Source: Actinomycetospora straminea (GTDB lineage: Bacteria; Actinomycetota; Actinomycetes; Mycobacteriales; Pseudonocardiaceae). From it: 64,000 bases of DNA. Position numbers and translations under genes: made by a program. The stretch is taken from positions 98,074 through 162,073 of the forward strand of contig NZ_JAQZAN010000015.1 in assembly GCF_028737255.1 (NCBI RefSeq), in the 5' to 3' direction. The notes below the pieces were generated by a model. That model was not told the origin of the DNA, did no database searches, and saw only the letters and a program-made list of their open reading frames with translations. The first letter of the stretch is position 1. Each line of letters begins with the position of its first letter. Positions 24,333-32,952 of the stretch are shown here, piece after piece.

Positions 24333-25517
24333 TTGAGCTCGACCACCCTGGCACCGACGACCCCGACCAATCGTCCCGTCGTCGAGGACCGCCCGTGGGG
24401 AGGGCCGGTCACGGTCGCCGCACCGCCTGCCGGCGCCACGACGGCCACGACCCCGACGACCGCGCACCTCTCGACTGCTGACGTCGAGGCCCTCGGCGCC
24501 GAGCTCGACGAGATCCGCCGCGGCGTGATGGACGACCTCGGCGACGACGACGCCCGCTACATCCGGCGCGTCATCGCCGTGCAGCGCGGCCTCGAGACCG
24601 GTGGGCGCGCCCTGCTGCTCGTCTCGGTCCTGCCGCCCGCCTGGATCGGCGGGACGGCCGTGCTCTCGGTGTCCAAGATCCTGGAGAACATGGAGATCGG
24701 CCACAACGTCCTGCACGGGCAGTGGGACTGGATGAACGACCCCGAAATCCATTCCTCGATCTGGGAGTGGGACTCGGCGTCCTCGGCCGACGGCTGGAAG
24801 CACTCCCACAACTACCTGCACCACACGTACACCAACGTGCTGGGCAAGGACCGCGACATCGGCTACGCGACGTTGCGCGTCGACCCCGACCAGCCCTGGA
24901 AACCGCACCACCTCGTGCAGCTGCTCATCAACGCGGGGCTCGCGCTCGGTTTCGAGTACGGCATCGCCCTCTACGACATCGAGCTCGACGAGGTCGCAGC
25001 CGGCCGCAAGCCCTGGGCGCAGGCCCGCACCGAGCTCGGCGGCCTCTGGCGCAAGGTCCGAGGCCAGATCGCCAAGGACTACGTCCGCTGGCCGCTGCTG
25101 TCCGGGCTGTCGGCGCCGACCACCCTCGCGGCGAACCTGACCGCCAACGTGGTGCGCAACGTCTGGACCCACGCGGTGATCTTCTGTGGTCACTTCCCGG
25201 CCGACGCGGAGACCTTCGCCGAGGAGCAGCTCGACGGCGAGACCCGCGGCCAGTGGTACCTGCGCCAGCTCTTGGGCTCGGCGAACCTCGACGGCTCCCC
25301 GCTCCTGCACCTGATGACCGGCAACCTCTCGCACCAGATCGAGCACCACCTGTTCCCGGACATGCCGTCCAACCGCTACGCCGAGGTCGCCCCCGCGGTC
25401 CGCGCCCTGTGCGAGCGCTACGGGCTCCCGTACACCAGCGGGCCGCTGCACCGGCAGTACGCCGGCGTCCTCGCCACCATCGCCCGCATGTCGCTGCCCG
25501 GCGGTGCCCGGCCGTGA
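24333..25517 (+). CDS. Fatty acid desaturase (DesA3-like membrane type)
   Basis: A 394-residue membrane di-iron desaturase. The His boxes are HNVLHGQ, HSHNYLHH and HQIEHH; the last two are the classical HxxHH and (Q/H)xxHH motifs. It resembles the mycobacterial stearoyl-CoA delta-9 desaturase DesA3. It should place a cis double bond in an acyl chain using oxygen and a ferredoxin or reductase partner at the plasma membrane. TTG at 24333 is taken as start, four bases after GGAGG; the N-terminal ~45 residues are Thr/Pro-rich and start choice is uncertain. Its stop overlaps the GTG of a second desaturase. Confidence 0.85.
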   Translation: MSSTTLAPTTPTNRPVVEDRPWGGPVTVAAPPAGATTATTPTTAHLSTADVEALGAELDEIRRGVMDDLGDDDARYIRRVIAVQRGLETGGRALLLVSVLPPAWIGGTAVLSVSKILENMEIGHNVLHGQWDWMNDPEIHSSIWEWDSASSADGWKHSHNYLHHTYTNVLGKDRDIGYATLRVDPDQPWKPHHLVQLLINAGLALGFEYGIALYDIELDEVAAGRKPWAQARTELGGLWRKVRGQIAKDYVRWPLLSGLSAPTTLAANLTANVVRNVWTHAVIFCGHFPADAETFAEEQLDGETRGQWYLRQLLGSANLDGSPLLHLMTGNLSHQIEHHLFPDMPSNRYAEVAPAVRALCERYGLPYTSGPLHRQYAGVLATIARMSLPGGARP

Positions 25518-26749
25518 CGCCGGCACCGCCCGCGTCCCTCCCGCACCTCCGACGCGAGCCGGCGCTCGAGCCCGTCGATGCGCAGGCAGCCGCCAGCCCA
25601 CGGCAGGCGACGGCCCAGCCCCCCGAAGGCGAGAGCACGGGAGCGCACTCGACGGCCGTGATCAGGGAATCGTCGATCGGCGCGACCCCCGCTCCACCTC
25701 AGGACCTGTTCCCGGAGCTGGTGCGGACGGTCAAGCAGGCCGGGCTGCTGCAGAGGCGCCGCGGCGCCTACCTTGGTCTGTTCGCCCTCAACGGTTTCCT
25801 CGCGGCCCTGGGTGTCGCGGCCTTCGTCGTGCTCGGGTCGTCGTGGTGGCAGATGCTCACCGCGGTGTTCGCCGGCCTGGTCTCCACCCAGCTGGCCTTC
25901 CTGGGCCACGACGCCGGCCACCGACAGATCTTCGGCCGGAAGCGACCGAACGACGTGGTCGGGTACCTGCACGGCTGTCTCGTCGGGATGAGCTTCGGCG
26001 CGTGGGTGGGCAAGCACAACCGCCACCACGCCCAGCCCAACCACGCCGACGGGGATCCCGACATCGACATCCCGGTGTTGGCCTTCAGCGTCGACCAGGT
26101 CGCGGGGCGGCGGGGCCTGGTGCGGTGGACCGTCGCCCACCAGGCGATCCTGTTCTTCCCGCTGCTGCTCCTGGAGGGCTGGAGCCTGCACATCACCTCG
26201 GCGCAGGCCGCTCTGCGCGGCGAGGTGCCCCGCAGCCGGCTCGAGCTGGCACTGCTCGCGGTCCACGCGGTCGGTTACCTCACGGCCCTGTTCCTCGTCC
26301 TCACGCCGCTGCAGGCCATCGTCTTCGCCCTCGTGCACCAGGGTGTGTGGGGGACGTACATGGGGCTCGCGTTCGCGCCCAACCACAAGGGCATGCCGAT
26401 CATCGAACCCGGCCGGCGCCTCGACCACCTGCACAAGCAGGTCCTGACCGCCCGTAACGTGCGCGGCGGGCCGGTCGTGGACTACGTGCTCGGCGGGCTC
26501 AACCACCAGGTCGAGCACCACCTCTTCCCCGCCATGCCGCGACCGAACCTGCGGCGCGCCCAGGTCCTCGTGGCCGCCTTCTGCGCCGAGCACGACCTGC
26601 CCTACACCCGGACCGGCGCGCTCGACTCCTACGGGCAGGTCCTGCGCCACCTGCACGCCGTCGGCGCGCCGCTCCGGTCGTCCCACCGCGATATGCCGCG
26701 GGGGCGCCGACACCTCGTGAGCTGCTGGAGTGATTTCCGAGCCCGTTGA
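25514..26749 (+). CDS. Fatty acid desaturase (second, coupled copy)
   Basis: A 411-residue membrane desaturase with boxes HDAGH, HNRHH and HQVEHH, which match the HxxxH, HxxHH and QxxHH pattern of acyl-lipid delta-type desaturases. It differs clearly from the upstream desaturase, so the pair is not a recent duplication. GTG at 25514 overlaps the upstream stop (GTGA). The first ~55 residues are Pro/Ala-rich and poorly conserved-looking. A cold-shock gene follows after about 160 bases. Together they suggest adjustment of membrane fluidity. Confidence 0.9.
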   Translation: MTPAPPASLPHLRREPALEPVDAQAAASPRQATAQPPEGESTGAHSTAVIRESSIGATPAPPQDLFPELVRTVKQAGLLQRRRGAYLGLFALNGFLAALGVAAFVVLGSSWWQMLTAVFAGLVSTQLAFLGHDAGHRQIFGRKRPNDVVGYLHGCLVGMSFGAWVGKHNRHHAQPNHADGDPDIDIPVLAFSVDQVAGRRGLVRWTVAHQAILFFPLLLLEGWSLHITSAQAALRGEVPRSRLELALLAVHAVGYLTALFLVLTPLQAIVFALVHQGVWGTYMGLAFAPNHKGMPIIEPGRRLDHLHKQVLTARNVRGGPVVDYVLGGLNHQVEHHLFPAMPRPNLRRAQVLVAAFCAEHDLPYTRTGALDSYGQVLRHLHAVGAPLRSSHRDMPRGRRHLVSCWSDFRAR

Positions 26750-26912
26750 CGGCGCGCCGTGTAGTCTCGAATCGTTGCAGTCCTGTTTTCCCCGCTTTGC
26801 GCGCCGGACCACACGACAACGGCTTGCGCGCGTCGGGATGACCTCGGTGCAGCGACCGGCAATGCCGACGGCAGGTCCCTGCGGCGGCCGCGCGACCGAG
26901 AAGAGGAATACT

Positions 26913-27116
26913 GTGATCGAAGGAACCGTCAAGTGGTTCAACGCCGAGAAGGGTTTCGGTTTCATCGCGCCCGATGACGGGAGCAAGGACGTCTTCGTGC
27001 ACTACTCCGCCATCGAGTCGGGCGGCTACCGCTCGCTCGAGGAGAACCAGCGCGTGAGCCTGACCGTCTCGCAGGGCCAGAAGGGTCTGCAGGCCGACTC
27101 GGTGCGGCCGCTCTGA
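26913..27116 (+). CDS. Cold-shock protein, CspA family
   Basis: A 67-residue single-stranded nucleic-acid chaperone. Both RNA-binding motifs are intact: KGFGFI (RNP1) and DVFVHYSAI (RNP2). It opens [13 protein letters not shown] from a GTG start with AGAGGAA upstream. The leader between the desaturase stop and this gene is about 160 bases, as is usual for cold-regulated csp genes. A long hairpin follows the stop. Confidence 0.95.
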   Translation: MIEGTVKWFNAEKGFGFIAPDDGSKDVFVHYSAIESGGYRSLEENQRVSLTVSQGQKGLQADSVRPL

Positions 27117-27121
27117 TCACC

Positions 27122-27165
27122 GGTGTGTCGCCGGGCGGAGTCCGCGGAAGCCGCCCGGCCACACC
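27122..27165 (+). terminator. Hairpin terminator after the cold-shock gene
   Basis: GCCGGGCGG (27130-27138) pairs with CCGCCCGGC (27151-27159); outer bases GGTGTG and CACACC extend the stem. Five bases separate the stop codon from the outer arm. No T-run follows. Confidence 0.7.
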
Positions 27166-27205
27166 TCTCGACCTCACGGAGTCGGCCACGGCGCTCAGCG
27201 CCGCC

Positions 27206-27481
27206 GTGTGGTCTGCGCACGCACGTCGGGGAAGCGCTCCCGCGCCGTCGTTCTCCGACGACGGTGGTGGATCGGTCTTCGACGCCCACGGGCGCTGCGC
27301 CCGGGTCCAGCCCCTGGGGATGCGCACACGGATCACCCTGCTCACGGACGGCCGCACCGTTGTCGAGGCGGAGGTCGACACCGGTCGCCTCATCGACCGC
27401 CTCGCTCTCGTCGGGGCTGCTTACGACGCGCTCGTCGCCGTGCTCGCGGAGGAGAACGGTCCAGGGATGCGCCCAGACTGA
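27206..27481 (+). CDS. Small protein of unknown function, start uncertain
   Basis: About 91 residues from the GTG at 27206; other starts are possible (27125 inside the terminator hairpin, or ATG at 27320). The C-terminal half (MRTRITLLTDGRTVVEAEVDTGRLIDRL) looks like a real beta-strand and helix pattern; the N-terminal half is Gly/Ser/Ala-rich. I recognise no family. There is no clear Shine-Dalgarno site. Confidence 0.4.
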   Translation: MWSAHARRGSAPAPSFSDDGGGSVFDAHGRCARVQPLGMRTRITLLTDGRTVVEAEVDTGRLIDRLALVGAAYDALVAVLAEENGPGMRPD

Positions 27482-27797
27482 GGTTCAGATCCGCCGGCGC
27501 GCCCGTGGCCCCGCCGACCCGGCCCTCAAACCCCGGCCATCTGCTGGAGGTCCGCGAGACGCACCGCCACCCGGCCCAACAACGGCACCACTTGTCGGGC
27601 CGCCCTTGTGCGCGGAGAGGAGCACCTGACACCGTCGACGGCAGCTGCGGGCATCGCCATCGACCACCAGGGCTGGCGGACTTCGGTAGTACGGCCCCCG
27701 GGGAGCATCGGGCGCCCCAGAGAGTTGCCGGTCCCCCCATGCTCGATCCATGGCCGCGTCGCGGCCGCTTCCACGGTGGCACGGTCGGCGTCGAGCC
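27482..27797. other. Gene-free stretch before the STAS gene
   Basis: Frames open on both strands here are Arg/Pro/Gly-rich and lack family patterns. I see no clear promoter or hairpin. Confidence 0.4.
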
Positions 27798-28541
27798 ATG
27801 ACGACGCCTGACGACGTCACCCGGAGATCGCACGCGAGCGCGCACCTGAGCGTCGATGGCCTCGGAGATGATCTGGCCGCAGCCTCGCTGCGCAGATCGG
27901 CCGAGGGTCTTCTGTCCTGCGGCATCGCCGAGCTGACCGTGGACCTGTCGGCCCTCGGCGACGCCTACCCCAGCTTCGTCACCACCCTCGCCAGGCTGAC
28001 CTCGACGACTCGAGCGCACAGCTGCGAGCTGTTCCTCGTCGGACTGCACCGCCCCGCGGTGCTCGCGGCCCTCGACGAGGCGCCCCTCGACGAGCTGTTC
28101 GCCGTCTATCAAGCCGCGTGCCTGCACGACACCGCCCCGACCACCACCGTCCCACCGGTACCCGGCCGCAGCGCCGTGTCCGCGTGGATGCCCGAGCAGA
28201 CACCGATGACCACATCGGCGTCGGCTCAGGGCCCGGTTGCGTCCGCCGCACCGTGGGGGGACTCGGCGGACGCAACCGGCGCTCCCCGGCACGCTCGCGC
28301 CGACCACGACATCAATTCTCTGATCATGAGCGAGGGAACGGAAATGACCAGTACCGACAACACGAAAGCCACCGAGTGGTTGGATCGCGACCGTCTCGTC
28401 GAGCTCCACGTCCTGGCCGCCAACGGCGACACGACCGCCGCAGCTCACGCGGACAAGTGGATGGCCGACGACCCCCTGGCACGACACATGTGGGACAGCG
28501 TCGCCCGGACCTGCAACGAACTCGGCGCGTCCTCGGCCTGA
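27798..28541 (+). CDS. STAS-domain protein with an added C-terminal region
   Basis: A 247-residue protein. Residues about 12-105 form a STAS domain of the anti-sigma antagonist type (LTVDLSALGDAYPSFVTTLARL, then FLVGLHRPAVLAAL); the central Asp-Ser of classical RsbV is not obvious, so phosphorylation is doubtful. A Thr/Pro/Ala linker (110-175) leads to a compact C-terminal part with WLDRDRLVELHVLAANGDTTAAAHADKWM. An internal ATG at 28344, after GAGGGAACGGAA, could make the C-terminal part alone. It probably belongs to the stress circuit that includes the RsbW-like protein; inference only. Confidence 0.7.
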   Translation: MTTPDDVTRRSHASAHLSVDGLGDDLAAASLRRSAEGLLSCGIAELTVDLSALGDAYPSFVTTLARLTSTTRAHSCELFLVGLHRPAVLAALDEAPLDELFAVYQAACLHDTAPTTTVPPVPGRSAVSAWMPEQTPMTTSASAQGPVASAAPWGDSADATGAPRHARADHDINSLIMSEGTEMTSTDNTKATEWLDRDRLVELHVLAANGDTTAAAHADKWMADDPLARHMWDSVARTCNELGASSA

Positions 28542-28654
28542 AGCGATCACCTGCTCGCCGGTCTCCCACGGATGCAGTCGAGATCGTCCCGTCGACGGTG
28601 GCATTCGTCCGGGGGCCGAGCGGCGCTGTTGCCGCATCCTCCGGGAGAACCATG

Positions 28655-29226
28655 ATGTCCGATCACCCGCACGATCTGCAGAAACGTCGGGACATCTGTC
28701 GTGCCGAGTTCATGCTCTCCCTGGCGTCCGGGCTCGCTCGTGAGGCCAGTGTCAAGGCGCTGAGATACCGCGCTGCGGCAGCGGGTGTGTCGCTGCACGC
28801 GGCAGCACTCGCCGTGCTCTCGACCGAACCGACCGAGCAGCTGCTGATGGACCCACCACCGACGCCGGAGCAGTCGACCCTGCACGGACACCTCTACGCG
28901 ATCCACCCGGACGCGGCGACGACGACCACGAGCGACGCACGCACTACCCGGTCGACATCGACGCCGCTGAGGGTTGCTGGCACCAGCCGTCCCGACGCCC
29001 TTCTGCCGAGGCGGCCAGGAAGGACAGACATGGCACGCAAGAACCCGCATGAGCGGCAGGACGAGCGCGACGTCGAGCGAGCGGCAAGGATGATCGCCGA
29101 CGCGCACGGGCTGACAGGTGCCCAAGGCTTCCGCGCGTTGGGAGACCGCGCCGCCCACGCCGGTATCTCGCTCCACGCTGCAGCGCTCGCTGCGGTGTCG
29201 ACCAACCCGCGCGACGAGCTGCGGTA
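28655..29226 (+). pseudogene. Twin ANTAR-like regulator truncated by an IS3 element
   Basis: The intact part encodes about 190 residues with two similar ANTAR-like segments: one near residues 12-55 (EFMLSLASGLAREASVKALRYRA then SLHAAALAVLST) and one near 140-180 (MIADAHGLTGAQGFRALGDRA then SLHAAALAAVST). ANTAR domains bind RNA hairpins for antitermination. The coding sequence ends at the left end of the IS; the frame continues into IS DNA to 29365 and adds unrelated Arg/Gly-rich residues. A good ribosome site (GAAGGACAG) before an internal ATG at 29030 could give the second segment alone. GGGAG precedes the ATG used here by seven bases. Confidence 0.7.
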
Positions 29227-29252
29227 TGAACCGCCCCGGCGTGTCCGGAGAG

Positions 29253-29561
29253 CTATGGGCTTGAGTGCTCGGGCTCGGGTTGAGCTTGGCGTTGACGGTA
29301 GTGGGCGTGTTCGAGTTCGACGGGTGGGATGTCGCCGGCGGTGCTGTGCAGGCGGCGGTGGTTGAACCAGTCGACGTACTCGAGGGTGGCGATCTCGACC
29401 TGTTCGACGGTCCGCCAGGGCGCTCTTGGCTTGATCAGCTCGGTCTTGAACAGGCCGATGGTCGACTCGGCCAGAGCGTTGTCGTAGGCGTCGCCGACCG
29501 AGCCGACCGAGGGCGCGGCACCGGTCTCGGCGAGGCGTTCGGTGAAGGCGATCGAGGTGTA
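29253..29561 (-). pseudogene. IS3 transposase orfB, C-terminal piece
   Basis: Encodes the last ~100 residues of the DDE transposase, starting YTSIAFTERLAETGAAPS and including the catalytic-Glu block NALAESTIGLFKTE and YVDWFNHRRLHS. The N-terminal piece lies on the other side of the IS30 insertion. The break follows a SDAGSQ codon run in the catalytic core, so no working protein can be made. Confidence 0.9.
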
Positions 29562-29564
29562 CTG

Positions 29565-31017
29565 CTCGGGTTCAAGGGGTCGTCGCAACACCCTGGTCGA
29601 GGAGGGTGTTGTGGCAGCAGGACGAGCACGAGGACGCGCGTCAGTTCGGGCGGGACGGGCGCCGATGCAGTCGCCGGGTCGGCCGCCGGCGAATCAGCGC
29701 GATGTGCAGCGACGGTTCTGGCGGTTGATCGCTGAGGGTCTGTCCAGCGAAGACGCTGCGCTGGGCTGCGGTGTGTCGGTCCCGGTCGGCTCGCGGTGGT
29801 TCCGTGACGGTGGCGGGATGCCGCCGCTCACCCTCGACGAGCCCCTCGGCCGGTATCTCTCGTTCGCCGAGCGCGAGGAGATCGCGCTGCTGCGGGCCCA
29901 GCAGCTCGGGGTGCGCGAGATCGCCCGCGCGATCGGGCGCGACGCCTCGACGATCTCCCGCGAGCTGCGCCGCAACGCCGCCACCCGCAGCGGGCGGATG
30001 GACTACCGGGCCTCGGTGGCGCAGTGGCACGCCGAGCGGCAGGCCCGCCGCCCCAAGGCCGCCAAGCTCGCCGGCAACGACCGGTTGCGCGAGTACGTGA
30101 CCGAACGGCTCGCCGGCCGGGTCACCGCCCCTGACGGGCGCCCGATCGCGGGTCCGCAGGTGCCGTGGCGCAAGCGTCGACACGGGCCGCGTCAGGATCG
30201 GCGGTGGGCCACCGCGTGGAGTCCGGAGCAGATCGCGCATCGGTTGCCGGTGGAGTTCCCCGACGATGAGTCCATGCGGGTCTCCCACGAGGCGATCTAC
30301 CAGTCGATCTACGTGCAGGGACGCGGGGCGCTGCGCCGCGAGCTGGCCGCGTGTCTGCGCAGCGGGCGGGTGCTGCGGGTGCCCCGGGCCCGGGTGCGCG
30401 GGCGGGGCAAGAAGTTCGTCACCCCGGAGGTGATGATTAGCGAGCGGCCGGCCGAGGTCGAGGATCGGGCGGTGCCCGGACACTGGGAAGGCGACCTCAT
30501 CCTCGGGCTGGGCAGCTCCGCGATCGGCACCCTGGTCGAGCGCGCGACCCGCTTCACGATGCTGCTCGAGCTGCCCCCAATGCCCGGGCACGACGGCTCG
30601 AGGACCAAGAACGGGCCGGCGATGGCCGGGCACGGCGCCGAAGCCGTCCGCGATGCCATCGCCGCCCAAATCACAACGCTGCCCGAGGCGCTGCGGCGGA
30701 CGCTGACCTGGGATCAGGGCGCGGAGATGGCCCAGCACGTCGCGCTGCGGGTCGACACCGGCCTGGAGATTTACTTCTGCGATCCGCACAGTCCCTGGCA
30801 GCGCGGCACGAACGAGAACACCAACGGGCTGCTGCGCCAGTACTTCCCCAAAGGCACCGACCTGTCCCGCCACGGCCGCGACGAGCTCGACGCCGTCGCC
30901 GCCGCGCTCAACACGCGACCCCGCAAGACCCTCGGCTGGCGCACCCCTGGCGAAGCCCTCCAAGATCACCTACTGTCGGCCCAGTAGCTGGTGTTGCGAC
31001 GACCAGTTGAATCTGCG
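29565..31017 (+). mobile_element. IS30-family insertion sequence
   Basis: A 1,453-base element inside the IS3 orfB. Its ends carry imperfect inverted repeats sharing GGTCGTCGCAACACC near each edge, and CTG occurs immediately outside on both sides (29562-29564 and 31018-31020), the expected 3-base duplication. Removing the element and one CTG restores the IS3 reading frame across SDAGSQ-YTSI. The intact target duplication and full transposase suggest a recent insertion. Confidence 0.88.
29611..30987 (+). CDS. IS30-family transposase
   Basis: About 458 residues from the GTG at 29611, which follows GGAGGG. An N-terminal helix-turn-helix (LGVREIARAIGRDASTISRELRRN) is followed by the DDE catalytic core: HWEGDLILG, TWDQGAEMAQH and the Glu in QRGTNENTNGLLRQYFPKGTDL. 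All three acidic residues are present, so the enzyme looks functional. It is on the strand opposite to the host IS3 transposase. Confidence 0.92.
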   Translation: MAAGRARGRASVRAGRAPMQSPGRPPANQRDVQRRFWRLIAEGLSSEDAALGCGVSVPVGSRWFRDGGGMPPLTLDEPLGRYLSFAEREEIALLRAQQLGVREIARAIGRDASTISRELRRNAATRSGRMDYRASVAQWHAERQARRPKAAKLAGNDRLREYVTERLAGRVTAPDGRPIAGPQVPWRKRRHGPRQDRRWATAWSPEQIAHRLPVEFPDDESMRVSHEAIYQSIYVQGRGALRRELAACLRSGRVLRVPRARVRGRGKKFVTPEVMISERPAEVEDRAVPGHWEGDLILGLGSSAIGTLVERATRFTMLLELPPMPGHDGSRTKNGPAMAGHGAEAVRDAIAAQITTLPEALRRTLTWDQGAEMAQHVALRVDTGLEIYFCDPHSPWQRGTNENTNGLLRQYFPKGTDLSRHGRDELDAVAAALNTRPRKTLGWRTPGEALQDHLLSAQ

Positions 31018-31020
31018 CTG

Positions 31021-31690
31021 GCTGCCGGCGTCGGAGTGATGCACTAGCCCACCGAGCTCGGTGATGCCTTCCTGGCGGCGCGTCCAGACGGCCTGCTCGA
31101 GAGCGTCGAGCACCAGGCTGGTGCGCATGCTGGTGGCGGCCCGCCAGCCGAGAATGCGCCGGGAGTAGGCGTCGAGGACGAACGCGACGTAGACCATCCC
31201 TGACCAGGTCGCGACGTAGGTGAAGTCCGCGACCCACAACCGGTCCGGCGCGGGCGGGTTGAACTCGCGTCCGACCAGGTCGCGGGCGCGCGCTTGGTCG
31301 CCGGGGATGGTGGTGCGGATCCGGCGGCCGCGGCGCACGCCGGCCAGGCCCTGGGCGCGCATCAGTCGCTCCACGGTGCAGCGAGCGACCGGGATGTCCT
31401 CTCGGTTGAGCTGGGCCCAGACCTTGCGGGCGCCGTAGACGCCGTAGTTCTCCCGGTGCACCCGGGCCACCTCGCCGGTCAACTGCTCGTCTCGCTGCGC
31501 GGCCGGCGACGGTTCGGCGAGGGTGCGGCGGGCGTCGTAGTAGGTGGACGGGGCGATCGGTGCACCCAGCTCGACGAGCTGGTCGCAGATCGACTCGACG
31601 CCCCATCGCCGCCCACAGCTTGTGTGGGCGGCGTGCTCGTTGATGAACCTCACGAGCGTCGCGGTGGCCGGTCGATCTCGGCCGCGAAGA
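31021..31690 (-). pseudogene. IS3 transposase orfB, N-terminal piece
   Basis: Carries the orfB start region (RPATATLVRFINEH), the HTH_21 part (VHRENYGVYGARKVWAQLNRE) and the first two catalytic acids of the integrase core in WVADFTY and LVHHSDAGSQ. The frame is then interrupted by the IS30 element. It overlaps the orfA end in another frame, the arrangement that IS3 elements use for programmed frameshifting into an OrfAB fusion. Confidence 0.88.
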
Positions 31691-31982
31691 AAGCCGAGGC
31701 CGCCTTGAGGATGTCGTTGGCCCGCTTCAGCTCGGCGTTCTCCCGACGCAGGCGCTTGAGCTCGTTGAACTCCTCGCTCGTGGTCCCGGGCCGGGCTCCG
31801 CCATCGATCTCGGCCTGGCGGACCCACTTGCGCACCGTCTCTCCGGTGCCAATCCCGAGCTTCTCCGCGACCGCGTTCATCGCCGCCCACGGCGACTCGT
31901 AGTCCGCCCGGACCTCGGCGACCATGCGCACCGCCCGCTCCCGCAACTCCGGCGGATAGGGCGGCTGGGACCGACGTGTCAT
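31650..31982 (-). CDS. IS3-family OrfA (transposase helix-turn-helix subunit)
   Basis: A 110-residue protein with the HTH_Tnp_1 fold: PPELRERAVRMVAEVR then GIGTGETVRKWVRQAE, and a leucine-zipper-like end (ELKRLRRENAELKRANDILKAA). It is intact, but its partner orfB is split, so the element cannot move by itself. ATG at 31982. Confidence 0.9.
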   Translation of the reverse strand: MTRRSQPPYPPELRERAVRMVAEVRADYESPWAAMNAVAEKLGIGTGETVRKWVRQAEIDGGARPGTTSEEFNELKRLRRENAELKRANDILKAASAFFAAEIDRPPRRS

Positions 31983-32060
31983 GACCAGATCTCCTCAGAC
32001 GGACTGGTCTCCGGACACGCCGGGGCGGTTCACTCGGAGGCCACCCACCCGCCTCCCGCA

Positions 32061-32378
32061 TCACCAACCTCTGTGGTCAGTACAGCTAGACGTCCCGCCG
32101 TGGGCGAGCACCGGGTGGAACACGTACTCATGACCGCGGACACCGTCCCAGTCTTGCTCGATCACTTCACTGATCATGCGACGGAGCCGACCAGCCACGT
32201 CCTCGAGAGCGCTTGGGAACGGAACCCGGCGCCCGCGCGTTCGAAGCTCGCGCCATAGAAAGGGGTCGCCCCGCAGCGCCCACTGGGCGGGTTCCAGCAC
32301 GAACAGGTGGTTCATCGTGTGGCCCGAGGGCACGCGCACCTCCTCAAACACTTCAGCATTGGAGAGACCCGCTTGCAC
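32061..32378 (-). CDS. Small protein of unknown function next to the IS
   Basis: 105 residues from a GTG at 32378. Composition and regular hydrophobic pattern (HTMNHLFVLEPAQWALRGDPFLWRELR) look like a true soluble protein. I recognise no named domain. It ends 28 bases from the IS3 boundary, so its C-terminus could have been altered by the insertion. It follows the NUDIX gene by 75 bases on the same strand and probably belongs to the same element. Confidence 0.55.
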   Translation of the reverse strand: MQAGLSNAEVFEEVRVPSGHTMNHLFVLEPAQWALRGDPFLWRELRTRGRRVPFPSALEDVAGRLRRMISEVIEQDWDGVRGHEYVFHPVLAHGGTSSCTDHRGW

Positions 32379-32453
32379 CTTCTCGACGGCCAGCTCGCGC
32401 TGCTTGGCTGTTCGGCGATCAGCCCGGCTGACCGAGGCCCGGCTTGAGAGTCC

Positions 32454-32930
32454 CTACGTCGAGTCCGCAGTCTCGGCAGCCATCGTCGGCTCGCCATGCT
32501 CGAGGTAGGTAGCGCCCTCGTCGGCCACCGCGCGGATGCGCCGGGAGATGCGGGAGATGACGAGGTCGTCGAGATCGTTCATGCCGACCCACCGCCAGTC
32601 ATCAAGCTCGCTGCCGTCGAGGTTGATTCGGTGCTCGTCGGCGCCGAGGGAGCCGCAGTCGAACAGGAACAGCAGCTTGTCGCCCTCGTTGCCGTTCGGA
32701 GCCCAGTCGATGCCGAGAATGCGGATGACGGGCCGGTCGAGGCCGAGCTCCTCGGCGATCTCGCGCCGGCACGCCGCCGCCGGCGACTCACCGCGCTCGA
32801 CGTAGCCCCCGGGGATGTCCCAGGTGTCCTTGTAGGTCGGGTGCACGAGCAAGACCCGCCCCTGGTCGTCGAAGAACAGGGCGCCGGCGGCTACTCGGGG
32901 CGTCGCGAAGCTGTCGCTCGGGTCCGTCAC
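32454..32930 (-). CDS. NUDIX hydrolase
   Basis: A 158-residue protein with an intact Nudix box: [23 protein letters not shown] fits Gx5Ex7REUxEExGU, with the metal-binding Glu residues present. The surrounding fold (beta strands at [16 protein letters not shown]) is normal. It should hydrolyse a nucleoside diphosphate linked to another group. NUDIX genes are regular cargo of actinobacterial integrative elements, next to an XRE regulator as here. GTG start. Confidence 0.88.
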   Translation of the reverse strand: MTDPSDSFATPRVAAGALFFDDQGRVLLVHPTYKDTWDIPGGYVERGESPAAACRREIAEELGLDRPVIRILGIDWAPNGNEGDKLLFLFDCGSLGADEHRINLDGSELDDWRWVGMNDLDDLVISRISRRIRAVADEGATYLEHGEPTMAAETADST

Positions 32931-32952
32931 GCCATCGAGCCTATGCGGCGGC

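Larger units (their letters stand above)
29227..32032 (-). mobile_element. IS3-family insertion sequence, broken by an IS30-family element
   Basis: Identical 25-base terminal inverted repeats run from 29227 and back from 32032, opening TGAACCGCCCCGG, and fit the TG...CA ends of IS3 elements. Without the 1.45-kb internal insertion the element is about 1.35 kb, normal for IS3. It holds orfA and a split orfB. Flanking triplets differ (GTA left, CTC right), so no target duplication is left. It cuts the twin-ANTAR gene on its left. Confidence 0.88.

Noticed and set aside
26740..26780. A sigma-70 promoter (TTGACG) for the cold-shock gene
   Set aside because: TTGACG is present, but no acceptable -10 lies 16-18 bases downstream.
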